A stretch of DNA of 36,164 bases. Source: Bacteroides sp. (GTDB lineage: Bacteria > Bacteroidota > Bacteroidia > Bacteroidales > Bacteroidaceae). Both the position numbers and the translations under genes were made by a program. The stretch covers positions 1 to 36,164 of the forward strand of contig JAGOOC010000030.1 in assembly GCA_017992695.1 (NCBI GenBank), given 5' to 3'. Under the pieces are notes generated by a model. It was given only the letters and a program-made list of their open reading frames with translations, had not been told where the DNA came from and searched no databases. Below, one piece after another: positions 1-8,832 of this stretch (within the stretch, counting starts at the first letter, position 1; the number at the start of each line of letters is the position of its first letter).

Positions 1-273
1 ATTATCTCGTTAGATTGGATGCAAATGTAGTTAACAGCAATGAAGTGATAGGTTTGAATTTATCTATAAATAATCCAAAAACAGCTATTAAAGAGAGTGC
101 AGCAAGGGGTTTAGACATAAACGGACATCGTTTAGACAATATTGGAAGCGACAAAAAAAGTGTCTTGACTTCAAAACGCCAACAAGGCAAAAATCAAATT
201 GCAGCAAGCATATTTGCTTTTTGAGTTGACGATAATCAGCTCTATGTCGATCCGCTATTAATCTACCTTATTA
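1..273. other. Left-edge stretch without a confident gene
   Basis: An open frame on the plus strand runs in from the left edge and stops at the TGA at 222-224. It could be the 3' end of a gene lying outside the window. A similar-sized open frame is present on the opposite strand over 2-190. Neither reads as a family I recognise: the plus-strand frame is rich in Asn, Ile and Lys and has no clear motif. I see no hairpin terminator, RNA gene or insertion-sequence end here. Whether either frame is real cannot be settled from 300 bases at a window edge. Confidence 0.25.
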
Positions 274-305
274 CTTGCAGATAAAAAAACAAAACGTTAC
301 TTTTG
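274..305 (+). promoter_or_regulatory. Putative Bacteroides-type promoter of the HTCS gene at 331
   Basis: TACTTTTG at 298-305 matches the Bacteroides -7 consensus TAnnTTTG. A CTTG at 274-277, 20 bases upstream, matches three of four bases of the -33 TTTG box. The predicted start of transcription is near 310, leaving a leader of about 20 bases before the ATG at 331. There is no Shine-Dalgarno sequence, which is normal for this group. Confidence 0.5.
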
Positions 306-330
306 CCAACACGACATTTAATCTCAGTTT

Positions 331-3300
331 ATGAAAAGACTCAGCCACCTACTTCTCATCTTGATGCTCTGGGGCGGACAAACAGTACATGCGAATCATT
401 ATTATTATAAGCAACTATCCATACAAGACGGACTACCATCGACCGTACGCTGCATCTTCAAAGAAAAAAAGGGGTTTATATGGATCGGCACACAATCGGG
501 GTTAGGACGATTTGACGGGCATGAGCTGAAGCGATATATTGCCAAAGCCGATGACAAAAACGGACTGCCTCACAACTACATCTATCAAATTATTGAAGAC
601 GAAAAACATCAGATTTGGATCATGACTGAAGGGGGAGTGGTACGTTATCAACGACAAAACGATCAGTTCGATCCCCCCCTACTGCATAATGAAGAGCGCA
701 TCATTGCCCAAACAGCCTGCCTGACCGCACAAGGCATTCTCTTTGGAGGCAATGGCAGAATCTATCAATACGACTACCAAACGGACAAAATCAGTCTGCT
801 GCAAACACTCAAAGGGAAGGAGAACTTTACTATTACACAGATCAAGCCCTGGAGTCGTGATGTATGGCTATGCTGTAGCCGCTGGACAGGCATTACACTT
901 GTCAATATACGTACCGGACAGGTTTCAGAACCGCCCTTTGACTGCGGAAAAGAGATTAAAGACATATTGATAGACTCCAAGAAGCGAGTCTGGATTGCTC
1001 CGTATAATAATGGCGTGCGCTGCTACGACCAGAACGGACAGTTGCTGGTCACCTACACCACCCAAAACTCGAACCTAAGCCACAACGTGGTGCTGAGTAT
1101 GGCCGAACTAGATGGGCAAATCTGGTTGGGAACAGACGGAGGAGGGATCAATATACTCAATCCTGAAACAGAGCAGATTACCGTACTGGAGCACGTACCG
1201 GGCGACAGTTACTCGTTACCGGTTAACTCCATTTTATCTTTATACAGAGACGATTACAACAACATGTGGGCAGGTAGTGTCCGCAGCGGATTGATTAGCA
1301 TCCGTAAGGCATCTATCAAAACCTACACCGATGCCGTACTAGGTAGCAGTCGTGGATTGAGTGACAACACCGTGTTGAGTCTCTATCAACGGCCCAACGA
1401 CCAACAGATATGGATTGGTACAGACGGAGGAGGGATCAACAGTTTTGATCCGGCTACAGGAAAATTCAAGCACTACCCATCGACTTGGCGGGATAAGGTT
1501 GCCTCTATTGCAGGATACAGCTCGACAGAGCTTCTGGTCTCATTGTTTGCAAAGGGCGTTTTCATCTTTAACACCACTACGGGGAATAGCCACCCATTGA
1601 CCATTGTGAATAAGGAAATAAACGATCAGCTTTGTTTTACAGGAAGAGCAGTAAATCTTTATCAAAACACGCCCGAAACAGTATTGCTATTGGGCAATCA
1701 CATCTATCGTTACACACTAAAAACGAAGGTTTTTAATTTGGTAACTGAAGAAGAAGGACATGATATTACGGGAGTGTTACTGCCCATTGGAACAAAAATC
1801 GGGCAAACCTATCTGCATGATCAGAAAAGAATTTATGGATTGGATCATCAGAAGAATAAATTACAAACGCTATTCGTCACGACAGGAGATACAATCATTA
1901 ATTCGGTATCTACAGACCCGAAAGGTACATTCTGGATAGGAACTAATTACGGACTGAGTTCCTTTACCCCTGCCACACGCGAGTTCAAAAACATGCCGAC
2001 AGGCTTGTTTGGCGAAGTGCTATCAGTCATTTGCGACAGCAGCGGAAAACTATGGATCGGGGTAGATGGAATGCTCTTTGCTTGGATGATTAAAGAACAA
2101 AAGTTTATCCTATTCGGCGAGTCGGATGGAGTAATACGAAATGAGTATTTACAGAAACCGAGATTGGAATCGTCCAATGGCGACATATACATGGGTGGTG
2201 TTAAAGGGTTGTTGCACATTGAGCACACGCTTCATATTGATTCATCCGAAGTACCGAGCTTGCAACTCACAGACGTAAGCGTGAACGGAGAAAACGTTAA
2301 TAATGAGCTAACAAGGGAACATCCAACAATTTCAGTACCTTGGGATAATAAAACCATTACGATCCGAGTAATGGCAGAAGAAAAAGATATTCTACGGAAA
2401 AAGAGATATCGCTATCAAATCGTAGGGCTGAATGATCAATACATTGAGTCGTATCAACCCGAGTTAGTGATCCGCTCCCTTCAACCGGGTACCTATAGAA
2501 TTATGGCATCGTGCAGCACCAAAGATGGAGACTGGACGGCCAATGAACAGGTGTTAACGATCCTTGTTTTGCCACCTTGGTATCAATCTTGGTGGTTCAT
2601 TCTGGCCTGCATTCTGCTGATATCATATACCATCATCCAAACCTTCTTGTTCACCTTGAAACGAAAAGAAGAGAAAATGAAATGGGCTATCCAGACACAC
2701 GAACAAAAGGTGTATGAGGAGAAGGTGCGTTTCCTTATCAACATCAGCCACGAACTGCGCACACCACTCACCTTAATTCACAGCCCACTGCAACGCATCT
2801 TGAAGTCGCTACCCGATAACGACAAAAATTTCACAGCATTAAAGAACGTATATAGGCAAACAGTACGCATGAAAGAGCTGATCAATATGGTACTCGATTT
2901 GCGTAAGTTAGAGGTGAACGAAAGTAAGTTGCAGGTAAGCCCGCAGCCGTTCAATGAATGGATTCGCGCTACAGCCGACAACTTTGCCAACGAATCGGAA
3001 GCACGAAACATCCACATCAACTACCAACTCGAAGAGCACATAGGAACGATCAGTTTCAATGCGGGTAAATGCGAAATCATACTCAACAATTTACTAATTA
3101 ATGCCCTAAAGCACAGCCCTGAAGGCAGCAAAATCACTATCCAATCGACACTTATAGACGAACGACAGTCGGTGCGAATAGCCATTAGCGATCAGGGGTT
3201 TGGACTCAAAGGTGTAGATATAGATCGGTTATTTACTCGCTTCTATCAAGGTAGCAACGAACAAAACGGAAGCGGTATCGGGCTCTCCTATGCGAAGGTA

Positions 3301-4308
3301 TTAGCCGAACTACATGGAGGAAGTATCGGTGCCACAAACAACTTCGATGGAGGGGCTACCTTTTTCTTCGAATTGCCGTTAGTTACAACGGCCGAAATTA
3401 TCAGTTGCCCGCCCAAAGCCTATCTAAATGAGCTGATTGCCGACAAGAGCGCAACAGAGGAGCTTCAAGAAAGTGCATTTGCTACGAATAACTATACATT
3501 ATTGATTGTTGACGATAATACAGATCTGATTAACTTCTTGCGTGAAGCATTGGAAAGCGAGTTCAAACAAATACTAACTGCCGCAGACGGGGTGGATGCC
3601 TTAAGCGTAATCAAACGCGAACAACCGGATATCATCATCAGTGACGTGATGATGCCTCGCATGAACGGATACGAATTATGCAAGCAGGTCAAAGAGAACA
3701 TTGAGATAAGCCACATCCCTATCGTTTTATTAACTGCACGCGATGATGAGCGAAGCGAAATACAAGGTTATAAAACGGGAGCCGATGCATACCTGACGAA
3801 GCCTTTCGAAATCGATGTATTGCTCGAATTGATTCGCAGCCGACTGAGAAACAAGGAATATACCCGTATGCGTTACCTCAATGCAGGATTTATACCTCTG
3901 CCCGAAGAGAGCACCATCAGTCAAACCGATGAGACTTTCATGCTCAAACTAAATAAGCTCATTACCACCCATCTGAGCTCTCCCACACTCGATGTTGCTT
4001 TTATCTGTAAGGAGATCGGCATGAGCCGTGCATCACTTTACAATAAAATAAAGGCATTGGCAGATATGGGGGCAAGCGACTACATCAATAAGTTACGAAT
4101 GGAGAAGGCAATGGTGCTTATCAAACAAACAGAGCATCCGATTGCCGAGATAGCCGAACAAGTAGGATTCTCTACCTCACGTTATTTTAGTACAGCTTTC
4201 AAACAATATACGGGGAAAACGCCCACACAGTATAAAGAGGAGGCTAAAAAACAAATCTGTAACAGATTAAAACAAATAAAAACATGCGAAAGCTTTACTC
4301 ACTCGTAA
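331..4308 (+). CDS. Hybrid two-component system regulator (HTCS), upstream copy
   Basis: This is a one-protein two-component system of 1325 residues. It should sit in the inner membrane, sense an oligosaccharide in the periplasm and activate carbohydrate genes. Seen in order: a signal peptide (about 1-22); a long periplasmic propeller sensor with repeated Reg_prop blades of the type IWIGTDGGGIN; a Y_Y_Y domain (about 640-750); a membrane segment after WYQSWW (about 755-775); a histidine kinase dimerisation box NISHELRTP with His807; an ATPase domain with an N box near 920 and a GSGIGLSYAK G box; a receiver with Asp1105 (ISDVMMPRMNG) and Lys1157 (TKPF); and an AraC-type helix-turn-helix domain (about 1220-1315). 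All catalytic residues are present. The 3' end overlaps the GH95 gene by 25 bases, so GH95 is the most likely target. Its signal is unknown, and other targets may lie left of the window. Confidence 0.95.
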   Translation: MKRLSHLLLILMLWGGQTVHANHYYYKQLSIQDGLPSTVRCIFKEKKGFIWIGTQSGLGRFDGHELKRYIAKADDKNGLPHNYIYQIIEDEKHQIWIMTEGGVVRYQRQNDQFDPPLLHNEERIIAQTACLTAQGILFGGNGRIYQYDYQTDKISLLQTLKGKENFTITQIKPWSRDVWLCCSRWTGITLVNIRTGQVSEPPFDCGKEIKDILIDSKKRVWIAPYNNGVRCYDQNGQLLVTYTTQNSNLSHNVVLSMAELDGQIWLGTDGGGINILNPETEQITVLEHVPGDSYSLPVNSILSLYRDDYNNMWAGSVRSGLISIRKASIKTYTDAVLGSSRGLSDNTVLSLYQRPNDQQIWIGTDGGGINSFDPATGKFKHYPSTWRDKVASIAGYSSTELLVSLFAKGVFIFNTTTGNSHPLTIVNKEINDQLCFTGRAVNLYQNTPETVLLLGNHIYRYTLKTKVFNLVTEEEGHDITGVLLPIGTKIGQTYLHDQKRIYGLDHQKNKLQTLFVTTGDTIINSVSTDPKGTFWIGTNYGLSSFTPATREFKNMPTGLFGEVLSVICDSSGKLWIGVDGMLFAWMIKEQKFILFGESDGVIRNEYLQKPRLESSNGDIYMGGVKGLLHIEHTLHIDSSEVPSLQLTDVSVNGENVNNELTREHPTISVPWDNKTITIRVMAEEKDILRKKRYRYQIVGLNDQYIESYQPELVIRSLQPGTYRIMASCSTKDGDWTANEQVLTILVLPPWYQSWWFILACILLISYTIIQTFLFTLKRKEEKMKWAIQTHEQKVYEEKVRFLINISHELRTPLTLIHSPLQRILKSLPDNDKNFTALKNVYRQTVRMKELINMVLDLRKLEVNESKLQVSPQPFNEWIRATADNFANESEARNIHINYQLEEHIGTISFNAGKCEIILNNLLINALKHSPEGSKITIQSTLIDERQSVRIAISDQGFGLKGVDIDRLFTRFYQGSNEQNGSGIGLSYAKVLAELHGGSIGATNNFDGGATFFFELPLVTTAEIISCPPKAYLNELIADKSATEELQESAFATNNYTLLIVDDNTDLINFLREALESEFKQILTAADGVDALSVIKREQPDIIISDVMMPRMNGYELCKQVKENIEISHIPIVLLTARDDERSEIQGYKTGADAYLTKPFEIDVLLELIRSRLRNKEYTRMRYLNAGFIPLPEESTISQTDETFMLKLNKLITTHLSSPTLDVAFICKEIGMSRASLYNKIKALADMGASDYINKLRMEKAMVLIKQTEHPIAEIAEQVGFSTSRYFSTAFKQYTGKTPTQYKEEAKKQICNRLKQIKTCESFTHS

Positions 4309-6731
4309 TAGGCGTTCTGTTCACCCTCCCCACTCTACACGCCTCAAACACCGACTACACCCGAGGTTTGTCCGTCTGGTTCGACACCCCAAATACGCTC
4401 GATGGACAAGCCGTCTGGCTGCGTACCAGTAGCAGTATGAGCAACCCCGACCCCTCGTGGGAAAAGAAATCACTTCCGCTGGGCAATGGTAGTTTGGGAG
4501 CCAACATCTTAGGATCGGTAGCTGCCGAGCGCATCACCCTCAACGAAAAAACGCTTTGGAGGGGAGGTCCGAACACGGCCGGAGGAGCAGATTATTATTG
4601 GAATGTAAACAAGCAATCGGCACACCTGCTCAAAGACATTCGCCAAGCCTTTACCGATGGCAATAAAGAGAAAGCAGCCAAGCTTACCCGTGAAAATTTT
4701 AACGGACTCGCCTCTTACGAGGAGCAAGACGAAACACCCTTTCGCTTCGGATCGTTCACTACCATGGGCGAAATCTATGTGGAGACAGGGTTGAGCGAAC
4801 TGCGGATGAGCAACTACCGACGGGTATTGTCGCTCGACTCGGCCATGGCAGTGGTGCAGTTTGACAAAGACGGTGTGAGCTATCAACGCAAGTACTTCAT
4901 CTCCTACCCCGACAGTGTGATGGTGATGAAGTTCACCGCCGATAAACCCGGGCAACAGAACCTGACACTGAGCTACAGCCCCAATCCGGAGAGCAAAAGC
5001 AATCTGCGTGCCGAGGGTAGCGATGGATTGGTATATACAGGAGTGTTAGACAACAACGGAATGAAGTTCTCTATCCGCATCAAAGCCATCCACAAAGGTG
5101 GAACGATGAAAACGGAAAATAACCAACTCGTGGTGAAAGGAGCCGACGAAGTGGTGTTTCTGCTGACTGCCGACACCGATTATAAGATGAACTTCGACCC
5201 CAACTTTGCCGATCCTAAAACGTATGTGGGCAATGATCCGGAGCAAACTACACGGGCCATGATGAATAAAGCTTTTGCGAAGAGCTATGACGAGCTATAT
5301 AGCAACCACGAAGCTGACTATACCAAACTATTCAACCGAGTAACGCTGAACCTGAACCCCGATGCGCAAAGTGCGAACCTGCCTACCTACCAACGCCTCA
5401 TCAACTACCGCACCGGCAAGCCCGACTTTCAGCTAGAGGAGTTGTACTACCAGTTTGGTCGCTACCTACTCATAACCAGCTCGCGAGCGGGCAATCTGCC
5501 TGCCAACCTGCAAGGCATGTGGCACAACAACGTGGATGGTCCGTGGCACGTAGACTACCACAACAACATCAACTTACAGATGAACTACTGGCCGGCATGT
5601 TCAACCAACCTCTCGGAAAGCGTACAACCCCTGATCGACTTCATCCGTCTGTTGCAGAAACCGGGTGAAAAGACCGCTCAAGCTTATTTTGGTGCACGAG
5701 GATGGGCAGCATCCATATCAGCCAACATCTTTGGATTTACAGCACCGCTAACCAGCACCGACATGACTTGGAACCTCAACCCCATGGCGGGTCCATGGCT
5801 TGCCACCCACGTATGGGAGTATTACGACTACACCCGCGACAAGAAGTTTTTGAAAGAGATCGGATATGAACTGATTAAGAGCAGCGCACAGTTCACCGTC
5901 GATTACCTATGGAAAAAACCCGACGGAACCTACACAGCCGCCCCATCGACTTCGCCCGAGCATGGACCGATAGACGAGGGAACCACTTTTAACCACGCGG
6001 TAGCCCGTGAAATTCTGCTCAATGCCATTGCTGCCAGCAAAGTACTGAAAGTTGACGCCCAAGAGCGCAAAGCGTGGGAACAGGTGTTGGCCAACTTGGT
6101 GCCCTACGAGATAGGTCGCTACGGGCAGTTATTGGAGTGGTCGACAGACATTGACGACCCCAAAGATGAACACCGTCACGTCAACCACCTCTTCGGGCTG
6201 CACCCGGGCCATACCCTTTCGCCCATCACCACGCCCGAGTTGGCTCAAGCCTCTAAAGTAGTATTGGAGCATCGCGGCGATGGAGCTACCGGATGGAGCA
6301 TGGGTTGGAAACTCAACCAATGGGCACGACTGCACGATGGAGATCATGCCTACAAACTGTATGGCAATCTGCTGAAGAATGGTACGTTGGATAACTTGTG
6401 GGATACCCACGCCCCTTTCCAGATTGACGGAAACTTTGGCGGCACAGCCGGCATCACCGAGATGTTGCTGCAAAGCCACATGGGATTCATTCACCTGCTG
6501 CCTGCCCTACCCACGGCATGGGGCAGCGGTTCGGTCAACGGTCTCTGCACCAGAGGTAACTTTGAGGTTTCCATCGCTTGGAAAGACAACCAACTTACCG
6601 AAGCCACTATTGTTTCGAATGCAGGCGAGCCGTGCACACTAAGATATGGCGATCAAACACTGTCTTTCAAAACCAAGAAAGGGAAGAGTTACAAGATTGT
6701 TGTGGTGAACAATCAATTAAGAAAAGTATAA
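4284..6731 (+). CDS. GH95 alpha-L-fucosidase or alpha-L-galactosidase, secreted
   Basis: An inverting exo-glycosidase of family GH95, 815 residues, the usual length. A signal peptide (MRKLYSLVIGVLFTLPTLHA) predicts a periplasmic enzyme. The N-terminal beta domain opens with LPLGNGSLGANILG and LNEKTLWRGGP, typical of the family. The residues matching those used in the Bifidobacterium AfcA enzyme are present: Asn428 and Asn430 in NNINLQMNYWP, the acid Glu559 in STSPEHG, and Asp715 in FQIDGNFGG. Family members remove terminal alpha-1,2-L-fucose, but a Bacteroides ovatus GH95 from a complex-xylan locus is an alpha-L-galactosidase, so the sugar is open. The ATG lies inside the end of the HTCS gene in another frame. 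That start is supported because the signal peptide begins directly there, and the overlap suggests translational coupling. It is followed by the convergent gpmA only 40 bases away. Confidence 0.92.
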   Translation: MRKLYSLVIGVLFTLPTLHASNTDYTRGLSVWFDTPNTLDGQAVWLRTSSSMSNPDPSWEKKSLPLGNGSLGANILGSVAAERITLNEKTLWRGGPNTAGGADYYWNVNKQSAHLLKDIRQAFTDGNKEKAAKLTRENFNGLASYEEQDETPFRFGSFTTMGEIYVETGLSELRMSNYRRVLSLDSAMAVVQFDKDGVSYQRKYFISYPDSVMVMKFTADKPGQQNLTLSYSPNPESKSNLRAEGSDGLVYTGVLDNNGMKFSIRIKAIHKGGTMKTENNQLVVKGADEVVFLLTADTDYKMNFDPNFADPKTYVGNDPEQTTRAMMNKAFAKSYDELYSNHEADYTKLFNRVTLNLNPDAQSANLPTYQRLINYRTGKPDFQLEELYYQFGRYLLITSSRAGNLPANLQGMWHNNVDGPWHVDYHNNINLQMNYWPACSTNLSESVQPLIDFIRLLQKPGEKTAQAYFGARGWAASISANIFGFTAPLTSTDMTWNLNPMAGPWLATHVWEYYDYTRDKKFLKEIGYELIKSSAQFTVDYLWKKPDGTYTAAPSTSPEHGPIDEGTTFNHAVAREILLNAIAASKVLKVDAQERKAWEQVLANLVPYEIGRYGQLLEWSTDIDDPKDEHRHVNHLFGLHPGHTLSPITTPELAQASKVVLEHRGDGATGWSMGWKLNQWARLHDGDHAYKLYGNLLKNGTLDNLWDTHAPFQIDGNFGGTAGITEMLLQSHMGFIHLLPALPTAWGSGSVNGLCTRGNFEVSIAWKDNQLTEATIVSNAGEPCTLRYGDQTLSFKTKKGKSYKIVVVNNQLRKV

Positions 6732-6771
6732 CAACACGCTGTCATTCTTTTCTGCTATGATTGTTTCTATA

Positions 6772-7518
6772 TTATACCGCTTTAGCTTGATTGGCCACAG
6801 CCTCCGTCAGTTTCCGTATCTCTTCGGGGTCGCCAAGAAAGTAATCATTGGTCAGTTTAAGCTCATTATCAAACTCAAAGACATAGGGAACAGCCGTAGG
6901 TAAATTCAGACTCACAATATTTTCATCGGAAATGTGTTTCAAATACTTGATGATGCCTCTCAGGCTATTGCCATGAGCCACAACCAGCAACTCATTCGAC
7001 ACTTCCAATTGAGGGAAGATAACCGATTTCCAGTAGGGTAATATCCGATCAATGGTATCTTCGAGGGATTCGGTACGAGGTAGCTCACTGTCGGCTACAT
7101 CTCGGTAGCGCGTTTCAAAGCGAGGGTTTCGAGGATCATTTTCACTCAACGCATGGGGCGCAACATTGAAACTACGCCGCCACACAAGCACCTGTTTTTC
7201 ACCATATTTGGCGGCTGTTTCGGTTTTATTCAACCCTTGCAGCGTACCGTAATGTTTTTCGTTCAATCGCCAAGTTTTCTCCACCGGAATCCAGTCTTGA
7301 TTAAGCTTATCCAGCACACAATTCAACGTTTTTACAGCACGCTTCAAATAAGAGGTATACGCTTTGTCGAAATGAAATCCTTCGCGAAGCAATGTCTCAC
7401 CGGCTTTATTAGCCTCGGCAATTCCTTTTGCAGTGAGGTCTACATCGGTCCATCCGGTAAAACGGTTCTCTTGGTTCCAAGTACTTTCTCCGTGACGGAG
7501 CAATACGATTCTTTTCAT
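6772..7518 (-). CDS. gpmA: 2,3-bisphosphoglycerate-dependent phosphoglycerate mutase
   Basis: This cytoplasmic enzyme of glycolysis interconverts 3- and 2-phosphoglycerate; it has 248 residues (E. coli GpmA has 250). The phosphohistidine motif LLRHGE gives His9. Glu87 in RLNEKHYG and His182 in AHGNSLRG complete the active site of the histidine phosphatase superfamily. The open frame extends further upstream, but the ATG at 7518 is chosen because the protein then starts [11 protein letters not shown] as in relatives, and a strong AAAGGAGA ribosome site lies 7 bases before it. It follows uxuA in the same direction after 137 bases, which hold a small hairpin and a weak promoter. It is most likely a housekeeping gene that borders the xylan locus. 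Confidence 0.95.
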   Translation of the reverse strand: MKRIVLLRHGESTWNQENRFTGWTDVDLTAKGIAEANKAGETLLREGFHFDKAYTSYLKRAVKTLNCVLDKLNQDWIPVEKTWRLNEKHYGTLQGLNKTETAAKYGEKQVLVWRRSFNVAPHALSENDPRNPRFETRYRDVADSELPRTESLEDTIDRILPYWKSVIFPQLEVSNELLVVAHGNSLRGIIKYLKHISDENIVSLNLPTAVPYVFEFDNELKLTNDYFLGDPEEIRKLTEAVANQAKAV

Positions 7519-7525
7519 GAATGGG

Positions 7526-7533
7526 TCTCCTTT
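7526..7533 (-). promoter_or_regulatory. Strong Shine-Dalgarno site of gpmA
   Basis: Read on the minus strand this is AAAGGAGA, 7 bases upstream of the ATG at 7518. It decides the start against the longer open frame that reaches 7575. Such a complete site is uncommon in Bacteroidetes and stands out from the A-rich leaders of the neighbouring PUL genes. Confidence 0.7.
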
Positions 7534-7565
7534 CTGTTTTTTTATTAAAACAATGAACAGGAGAG

Positions 7566-7573
7566 CAAAGTTC
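7566..7573 (-). promoter_or_regulatory. Weak -7 box candidate for gpmA
   Basis: On the minus strand the sequence GAACTTTG matches seven of the eight positions that count as TAnnTTTG allows. No good TTTG -33 box is at the expected distance; a TTTC lies about 18 bases upstream. It would give gpmA its own transcript with a leader of about 40 bases. Confidence 0.3.
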
Positions 7574-7578
7574 ACTAT

Positions 7579-7598
7579 CCGTTTCTTTTCAGAAACAG
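7579..7598 (-). terminator. Small hairpin between uxuA and gpmA
   Basis: The minus-strand RNA can fold CUGUUUCU-GAAA-AGAAACGG, an 8-pair stem with one U-G pair and a GAAA tetraloop. It has no uridine run after it, so it may be a transcript-end or processing structure for the xylan operon, or nothing more than a leader hairpin. Confidence 0.3.
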
Positions 7599-7655
7599 GC
7601 CTTAAAATTAGATTCGGGCATTACAGGCATTCGTCAAAGAGGCTGTACTTTAGGG

Positions 7656-8822
7656 TTACGTCGCAGGGGTAACCATGGCCATCATGCCTTCGACTTGAGC
7701 CAAAGCAAGCATTCGTCCGTGAAATGAATATCCGGGGTTGTACCCCTTATCGGCATCGTCAAGCATCAAGCGTCCATGGTCTATTCGCATCGGCACATCG
7801 GGACGTAGCTTCTCGAAGATACGCACCAGCTCGGGTACTTTGCCACGCCCTTCAAGATGAGAGGCTTCGATGAAATTACCATTGGGCGAAACCGTAGTGC
7901 TGCGTAAGTGTACGAAATGAGTACGGTGCGCAAAACGACGTGCCAAGGCAGGAACATCATTCTGTAACCCTGCACTGAGTGATCCGGCGCAGAAGGTCAG
8001 GCCGTTGTGCGGATTATCAACCGCCCCGAGCAACCAATCGATATCCTCTCCATCGGTTACAATACGTGGCAGTCCCAACACCTGACAAGGAGGATCATCG
8101 GGGTGAATGCACATATTGATGCCCCACTCGTCGCAAACCGGCAAGATCGCTGTAAGAAAGTAGCGAAGATTCTCGCGAAGCATCTCCCGATTAATTCCGT
8201 CATAGCGCGACAGCAAACGTTTGAAGATAGCCACAGGGTTTTGATCTCCCTCCTTTATGTTTCCATTCACAAACCCTTGGGTTTTAACGATAATCGTATC
8301 AATCAGCTCCTCCTTTTCGGCTTCGGTGATGGTAGCCGCCAGTGCATGTACCTTGCTCCTCTCCTCTTCCGTATAATCGGCTTCAGCTCCCACTCGTTGC
8401 AAAATACAGCAATCAAAATAGGCAAAACGAATCTTATCGAAGTAGAGCGACGAGGTACCATCGGCCCAAGGATGAGTAAGATCGGTACGAATCCAGTCAA
8501 TAACGGGCATAAAATTATAGCAAACCGTAGTGATGCCGGCACGTCCCAAATTAGCCAGACTAAGCTTATAGTTTGCTATCAGCGTTTCTCGTTCCTCTCC
8601 GGCATACTTCATTGCTTCGCTCACCGGCAAGCTCTCGACAACCGACCAGCGAAGCCCGAAAGATTCGATGTAAGCCTTCATCTCCTGAATGGCTTCGAGA
8701 GGCCATACCTCACCGTTTGGAATTCCATGAAGAGCCGTAACAATGCCCTCGACTCCTATTTGTTTGAGCATGGGAAGGGTGATTTTATCACTCTTCCCAA
8801 ACCATCTCCATGTTTTTTGCAT
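7656..8822 (-). CDS. uxuA: Mannonate dehydratase
   Basis: This enzyme converts D-mannonate to 2-keto-3-deoxygluconate in the cytoplasm, a step of glucuronate catabolism. It has 388 residues, the usual UxuA length, and no signal peptide. The N-terminus MQKTWRWFGKSDKITL is typical. Candidate metal-binding residues lie in CIHPDDPP (His240), TFCAGSLSAG, FVHLRS and MRIDHGR, all intact. It begins 10 bases after the GH67 gene and is the last gene of the operon. The context is clear: GH67 frees (4-O-methyl-)glucuronic acid from xylan and UxuA works downstream on glucuronate. The isomerase UxaC and the reductase UxuB needed in between are not in this window. Confidence 0.95.
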   Translation of the reverse strand: MQKTWRWFGKSDKITLPMLKQIGVEGIVTALHGIPNGEVWPLEAIQEMKAYIESFGLRWSVVESLPVSEAMKYAGEERETLIANYKLSLANLGRAGITTVCYNFMPVIDWIRTDLTHPWADGTSSLYFDKIRFAYFDCCILQRVGAEADYTEEERSKVHALAATITEAEKEELIDTIIVKTQGFVNGNIKEGDQNPVAIFKRLLSRYDGINREMLRENLRYFLTAILPVCDEWGINMCIHPDDPPCQVLGLPRIVTDGEDIDWLLGAVDNPHNGLTFCAGSLSAGLQNDVPALARRFAHRTHFVHLRSTTVSPNGNFIEASHLEGRGKVPELVRIFEKLRPDVPMRIDHGRLMLDDADKGYNPGYSFHGRMLALAQVEGMMAMVTPAT

Positions 8823-8832
8823 GTTTCATTTC

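Noticed and set aside
290-300. CGTTAC at the first HTCS promoter as another operator site
   Set aside because: A single hexamer-like match overlapping the -7 box, with no 21-base repeats upstream; chance is enough to explain it.
4509-4955. 148-residue open frame on the minus strand
   Set aside because: Antisense to the N-terminal domain of GH95; the His-rich translation comes from the GH95 codons read backwards.
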